A stretch of 8,659 nucleotides of DNA from NCBI GenBank assembly GCA_964404035.1, contig CAYOIT010000178.1, positions 1-8,659 on the forward strand. The letters run 5' to 3'. The notes below the pieces were generated by a model. That model searched no databases. It was not told the origin of the DNA and was given only the letters and a program-made list of their open reading frames with translations. A program made the translations under genes and the position numbers. The DNA is from CAMBRF01 sp964404035. Its GTDB lineage: Bacteria; Verrucomicrobiota; Kiritimatiellia; CAIKKV01; CAITUY01. Shown here piece by piece: positions 5,236 to 8,659 of the stretch (its first letter is position 1; each line of letters opens with the position of its first letter).

Positions 5236-6888
5236 ATGAAGCGGATCATCATGGCGGTTTTGCTGGCGGCCGTGACCGGATCGGCTTCCGCGGCGGATCC
5301 CGCCTGCTTTCTGAAGGAAGGCGACGTCTGGGTGTTCCACGGCGACAGCATCACCCACGCAGACACCTACCGCCGGCTGGTCGAGCAGGTGTTCCGCCAT
5401 TACCATCCCGATGCCAAGGTGGCGTTCGTCCAGGCCGGTGTGTGGGGCAGTTCCTCTTCTGACGCTGTGGCCCGGATGAAGGCGGAGGGCAGGAAGCCCA
5501 CGGTGGTGTCGCTGATGACCGGCATGAACAACGCCATCAACAGCCAGTGGACCAAGGGCATGCCGCGCGAGAAACCCCTCGACGCCTATCGCAAGGATCT
5601 GACCGCTTTCGTGCGAAAGAATAAGGAGGCGGGTGCGGCGGTGATCCTGATGAGCCCCACGCTGACCGACGAGACCTGTCGCCGCACGTTCTTCCGGATC
5701 GCCGGCGGCACGGAATACCTGCGGGACTGCCGCGACATCGCAAATGAGGTGGCGGCTGCGGAGGGGGCCTTTTACGTGCCCGTCCAGGAGGAGTTCGAGG
5801 CGTTCCAGGAGTCGCTCGGACCGAGGCAGCGCCTGCGCCCGGATGGCGTGCATCCCGCCAGCCTGGGCGAATACCGGATCGGCCGCTCCCTGTGCGAGTG
5901 GCTGAACCTGGACGGCCCGCTGGCCGGCGACGCCCGCGCCCTGGCCGCTCCCGCGAAACGGCTGCCCGTAACCTTGTCCGTGGTTGACCGCCGCCTGCCG
6001 CCTTCAGCGTCCGGACTGTCGTTTACGCTCACGCCCGCGGCCGCTTTCACGGGCGATGTGAAGCTGGCGTGGAGCCTGGGCGAGCTGCGCGGGGGCGACA
6101 CGGTGGCGGTGACGGGGAAGACGAGTTGGAGCCTTTCGCCGCCCGCGGGGCTGCCGTTCCCGGGGCTGGGCCAATCCACGAATCTCCTGATCGATATGCG
6201 GGCGGGGGGACAGTCGGCCTTGTGCGTGGTGGACCTGGCGACGGTGCCGGTCCTGCATGTCGTCAGCAATATGCTTTCCGGGACGGTGGAAAGCGCCGTG
6301 GAGCGGCCCGAAGGGAAACGGGTGGCCGACTGGCGGCTGGAGGCGAATGGGGCGGCGCTGGATCTTGTGGCGGAGGTGGTGGACAGCCAGAACGAGTGCT
6401 CGTCGGAATGGGCCTACGGGCGGGACGGGCTGACCCTGTTCCTGGATCTGCGGCCGGCCGACCGGTTCGGCGACATCAATCTGGATGACGACGTCCACCA
6501 GGTGATGGTTAATTATTATGAGCAACCTTTTGTCTCCGCCGTCTTCCGCCCCTGGCTGGGGGCGGGGCTCGACAACGCGGCCGTTTGCGGCGGGGAGAAG
6601 ACGGCGGCCGGTTACCGGATCCGCCTGCGGCTGTCAAACCGCCTGAACCTGCAGGAGCCGTTTGCCCTGGACAAGCGCGACTTCCTGGGGCTGGCGCTGG
6701 CGGTCACGGACGCGGATCCGGATGCCGGCGGGAAGGCTCAGGTCGTCATGCATGAGGGGTATCCGGTCGAGCGGGCGCGGGATCAATTCGCCAATAGCAT
6801 GTCGATCATCGATTTGAAAAACAAGTGGCCTGGCGACCGGGCCGTGAATGCGTCTGTGTTTCCCCTAATCGGAGTGAATGGCCCATGA
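5236..6888 (+). CDS. Secreted SGNH-family hydrolase with C-terminal CBM9-like domain
   Basis: The likely role is an esterase or deacetylase on a glycan outside the cytoplasm. The 550-residue protein starts at ATG 5236, with AGAAGG at 5225-5230; a GTG at 5230 overlaps that site and is unlikely. A signal peptide (MKRIIMAVLLAAVTGSASA, cut before ADP) opens it. The SGNH domain (about 25-226) has Ser38 in VFHGDSIT, the block-II Gly in QAGVWGSSS, the block-III Asn in TGMNN, and Asp203 and His206 in DGVHP, a full catalytic set. Residues about 240-340 are beta-rich and unassigned. About 345-548 resemble a CBM9-like sugar-binding fold, with DLVAEVVDSQ and DGLTLFLDLRPADR. Its TGA overlaps the next start in ATGA, so the two are translationally coupled. 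The substrate is unknown. Confidence 0.87.
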   Translation: MKRIIMAVLLAAVTGSASAADPACFLKEGDVWVFHGDSITHADTYRRLVEQVFRHYHPDAKVAFVQAGVWGSSSSDAVARMKAEGRKPTVVSLMTGMNNAINSQWTKGMPREKPLDAYRKDLTAFVRKNKEAGAAVILMSPTLTDETCRRTFFRIAGGTEYLRDCRDIANEVAAAEGAFYVPVQEEFEAFQESLGPRQRLRPDGVHPASLGEYRIGRSLCEWLNLDGPLAGDARALAAPAKRLPVTLSVVDRRLPPSASGLSFTLTPAAAFTGDVKLAWSLGELRGGDTVAVTGKTSWSLSPPAGLPFPGLGQSTNLLIDMRAGGQSALCVVDLATVPVLHVVSNMLSGTVESAVERPEGKRVADWRLEANGAALDLVAEVVDSQNECSSEWAYGRDGLTLFLDLRPADRFGDINLDDDVHQVMVNYYEQPFVSAVFRPWLGAGLDNAAVCGGEKTAAGYRIRLRLSNRLNLQEPFALDKRDFLGLALAVTDADPDAGGKAQVVMHEGYPVERARDQFANSMSIIDLKNKWPGDRAVNASVFPLIGVNGP

Positions 6889-8348
6889 AAACGGTTCTGT
6901 CGGTTGTGTGCGGTGCTCTTTTTCTGTCTGCGTGTCGGGTCCAGGCGGCGGGCCTGGACGTTCAATATTCCCAGGACGGCATCGCGTCCGTCAAATGGGG
7001 CGGCACGGAGGTGCTGGCTGGCGGTTTGTTCAAGGTGGAGCGCTCGGCCGTGGTGGTGTCCGAGGACCAGCCGCCCGTTCCCGTTGACCAGTACGGGGAG
7101 CCCGTTTTCGACAAGGCCGGCAAGCGGGTAGACATCCGCTATCCCTGGGGAAAGGCTGTCTGCACCTATCGCAGCGAGGGCAACCGGCTGGCGATGGAAG
7201 TGACCTTCCGTAGCATGACTAACGCGCCCCTGACCGGGCTGGCGGGCACCCTGATGGAGCTGCGCCTGCCGGGCCAGGCGAANNNNNNNNNNNNNNNNNN
7301 NNNNNNNNNNNNNNNNNNNNNNNNNNNNNNNNNNNNNNNNNNNNNNNNNNNNNNNNNNNNNNNNNNNNNNNNNNNNNNNNNNTTCGGCCAGGCGGGGAGC
7401 GACCTGAAAACGCTGGCTGGCGACCTTTATGAAAAGTTTGCCGCCCTTTATCCCCGCACGCTGAAGTGGGACGACCATCGCGTGATCGCCATGATCATGG
7501 TGGCCAGCGCGGGGGAGATGCACAAGTCGCCCGGCAACCCGCGCGGCTGGCTGAACGAGCCCAAGCTGGTGGTGACGAACGAGGCGGGGCGCGCGGCGTT
7601 CCGGACGCAGATGCTGGCCCAGGCCGACCGGTGCGTGAAGACGATGAAGGCGATGGACGCGCAGGGCGGGATTGTCTGGGATGTGGAGGGAGAACAATAT
7701 GGGAACATCACGTTCGTGGGCGACCCCCGGATGCTGCCCGAGCTGGCGCCGGAGATGGACGAGGTGGCCGACGCCTATTTCCAGAAGTTCAGGGACGCGG
7801 GGCTGAAGACGGGCGTGTGCATCCGGCCGTCCAAAATCGTGCCCGACTGGGAGAAGAAGGCGGTCTGGCGCCACCGGAACATGGGGTTCGACGTGGCGGC
7901 GGAGATGATCGACAAGATTACCTACGCGAAGAAGCGATGGGGTTGCACGCTGTTCTATATCGACACGAATTACGCCTGGGGCTGGACGTGGGACAAGAAG
8001 CCGGTGAGCTGGATGCTGCGCGCGGAGGTGATCCGCAAGCTGCATGAGGCGCATCCGGACGTGCTGATCATTCCGGAGTTCCAGAACCTGGCCTATTGGG
8101 CGTATGGCAGCGGGTACAAGGAGTTGCGCGAGCATGCCTTTGGCGGCTATGCGGCGATTCCCGAGCGCGCGCTGCTGGCCTACCCCGACGCGTTCGCGGT
8201 GCTGAATGTGCCCGAAGGCAAGATTGACGAGCGGCGCGAGGAGCTGGTGCGGTCGGTGGCTCGCGGCGACATCCTGATGACTTATGGCTGGTTCGGCGCG
8301 AAGGTGAACGAGAAGGTCGCCGATATCTACAAGGCCGCCGGCAGGTAA
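6885..8348 (+). CDS. Exported TIM-barrel glycoside hydrolase-like protein, interrupted by assembly gap
   Basis: Start at ATG 6885 (GGAG at 6871-6874), overlapping the SGNH stop by four bases; nominal length 487 residues including 100 Ns. The N terminus MKTVLSVVCGALFLSACRVQ is an export signal. LSAC (Cys17) fits a lipobox, so it may be a lipoprotein, although cleavage after VQA by signal peptidase I is also possible. An N-terminal beta domain (GLDVQYSQDGIASVKWGG onward) is followed after the gap by a barrel domain. Barrel-end acidic residues appear in GGIVWDVEGEQYG (about 7669-7707), LFYIDTNYAW (about 7950-7979) and IIPEFQN (about 8067-8087). The order of GLKTGVCIRPS and then FYIDTN recalls clan GH-D enzymes such as GH36, in which the Asp of the latter motif is the nucleophile. 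The exact family is unassigned. It probably acts on the glycan deacylated by its operon partner. Confidence 0.8.
   Translation: MKTVLSVVCGALFLSACRVQAAGLDVQYSQDGIASVKWGGTEVLAGGLFKVERSAVVVSEDQPPVPVDQYGEPVFDKAGKRVDIRYPWGKAVCTYRSEGNRLAMEVTFRSMTNAPLTGLAGTLMELRLPGQAXXXXXXXXXXXXXXXXXXXXXXXXXXXXXXXXXXFGQAGSDLKTLAGDLYEKFAALYPRTLKWDDHRVIAMIMVASAGEMHKSPGNPRGWLNEPKLVVTNEAGRAAFRTQMLAQADRCVKTMKAMDAQGGIVWDVEGEQYGNITFVGDPRMLPELAPEMDEVADAYFQKFRDAGLKTGVCIRPSKIVPDWEKKAVWRHRNMGFDVAAEMIDKITYAKKRWGCTLFYIDTNYAWGWTWDKKPVSWMLRAEVIRKLHEAHPDVLIIPEFQNLAYWAYGSGYKELREHAFGGYAAIPERALLAYPDAFAVLNVPEGKIDERREELVRSVARGDILMTYGWFGAKVNEKVADIYKAAGR
7283..7382. other. Assembly gap of 100 Ns inside the glycosidase-like gene
   Basis: Exactly 100 undetermined bases, a common placeholder length, so the real distance is unknown. 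The coding frame happens to continue across the placeholder. The sequence before the gap stops within the N-terminal beta domain, and the sequence after it resumes at FGQAGSDLKTLAGDLYEKF, the lead-in to the barrel. The 9-mer GGCCAGGCG flanks both sides (7272-7280 and 7386-7394) in the same reading frame. Confidence 0.97.
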
Positions 8349-8403
8349 CTGGCCCATGCAGTGCCTGATAGCCTGCTGAATAAGACAACCGTAAACTCGA
8401 ATG

Positions 8404-8479
8404 GTGTAGGGGCTTCGCTTGCGAAGCCCGCCGAGTGGAGGCGCCGGACTTGCGGGCGCCGCAAGCAGCGCCCCTACAC
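8404..8479 (+). repeat. Dispersed palindromic repeat, copy 2 (76 bp)
   Basis: Full-length copy of the element at 2498-2570, same orientation. It has the intact left arm GTGTAGGGGC pairing with GCCCCTACAC at the right end. Over 19 bases the two arms match at 16 positions. Inside are the hairpins GGCTTCGCTTGCGAAGCC and GGCGCC...GGCGCC. It fills the middle of the spacer between the glycosidase-like gene and the M42 gene. Frames that read through it are not genes. Confidence 0.9.
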
Positions 8480-8595
8480 TTGCGCTTGCCTTCCCCCTTC
8501 AGCAGAGGCACCCGCTGATCACTTCTTTTCAGGAACCTCCTTGTTTTGGCCAGTTGCTTGTGCGAGCATGAGTCCAGCAGACGAAAGGGAATAGG

Positions 8596-8659
8596 ATGAA
8601 GAAGGAATCGCTCGATTTTCTCCGCGCCATGCTCAACACCCCGAGCCCGTCCGGCTATG
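8596..8659 (+). CDS. M42 family metallopeptidase, partial (N-terminal 21 residues)
   Basis: ATG 8596, with GAAAGGGA at 8583-8590 as ribosome-binding site, begins a frame that runs off the right edge. The visible residues MKKESLDFLRAMLNTPSPSG match the characteristic N terminus of M42 aminopeptidases (glutamyl aminopeptidase, or the so-called endoglucanase M/FrvX proteins), in which a short helix precedes P-S-P-S-G-Y. These are cytoplasmic, di-metal, tetrahedral dodecameric enzymes that trim short peptides. The catalytic metal ligands lie beyond the window. The 248-base spacer and the repeat before it suggest a transcription unit separate from the glycan genes. Confidence 0.78.
   Translation, partial: MKKESLDFLRAMLNTPSPSGY

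Noticed and set aside
4843..5853. 336-codon minus-strand frame across the repeat array
   Set aside because: It stays open because the 105-base repeat is a multiple of three and the host is G+C-rich. It overlaps the well-supported SGNH gene and encodes repeated low-complexity peptide.
6783..8357. 524-codon minus-strand frame opposite the glycosidase-like gene
   Set aside because: An antisense shadow crossing the N gap. The plus-strand frame has a signal peptide, coupled start and enzyme motifs.
8361..8594. 77-codon frame before the M42 gene
   Set aside because: It reads through the palindromic repeat copy and lacks a start signal or any recognisable protein feature.

Overview
The window looks like part of a high-G+C bacterial chromosome carrying the end of an integrated mobile element. 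Glycan-active exported enzymes, an ADP-ribosylglycohydrolase-like protein and several families of intergenic palindromic repeats together suggest the PVC group (Kiritimatiellota, Verrucomicrobiota or Lentisphaerota). That placement is an inference from gene style, not from a marker gene. A run of 100 Ns (7283-7382) shows this is a scaffolded, probably draft or metagenomic, assembly. Layout, left part (1 to about 2320): one end of an integrative element, visibly less G+C-rich than the rest. It holds a partial minus-strand gene running off the left edge (1-270), a likely 31-residue leader ORF (528-623), a helix-turn-helix excisionase-like protein (623-1114) and a tyrosine recombinase (1108-2295). 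The last three overlap end to start and so form a tight recombination module. The integrase stops 25 bases before the CCA end of a minus-strand tRNA-Gly(TCC) gene (2321-2394), the usual arrangement for an element inserted at a tRNA 3' end. The partner attachment site must lie beyond the left edge. Layout, right part (2395-8659): host-like chromosome. A 193-residue conserved-looking protein of unknown role (2721-3302) is followed by a promoter-like site and a 471-residue ADP-ribosylglycohydrolase-family protein (3476-4891). A 305-bp intergenic element made of 105-bp tandem repeats follows. Then come a secreted SGNH hydrolase with a C-terminal CBM9-like region (5236-6888) and an exported, possibly lipid-anchored, TIM-barrel glycosidase-like protein (6885-8348), which overlap by ATGA. 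The start of an M42 aminopeptidase gene (8596 onward) closes the window. How the genes may work together: the SGNH protein would remove acyl groups from a glycan and the barrel enzyme would cleave it, both outside the cytoplasm. The ADP-ribosylglycohydrolase relative has no signal peptide and may share the transcript, acting in the cytoplasm on an unknown N-glycoside. The sites most worth a second look are the repeats. One hairpin has a compensatory base-pair change between tandem copies, and a 305-bp repeat array is bounded by perfect 19-bp inverted ends. I see no convincing new defence or regulatory system. The least explained parts are the edge gene of the integrative element and the repeat families.
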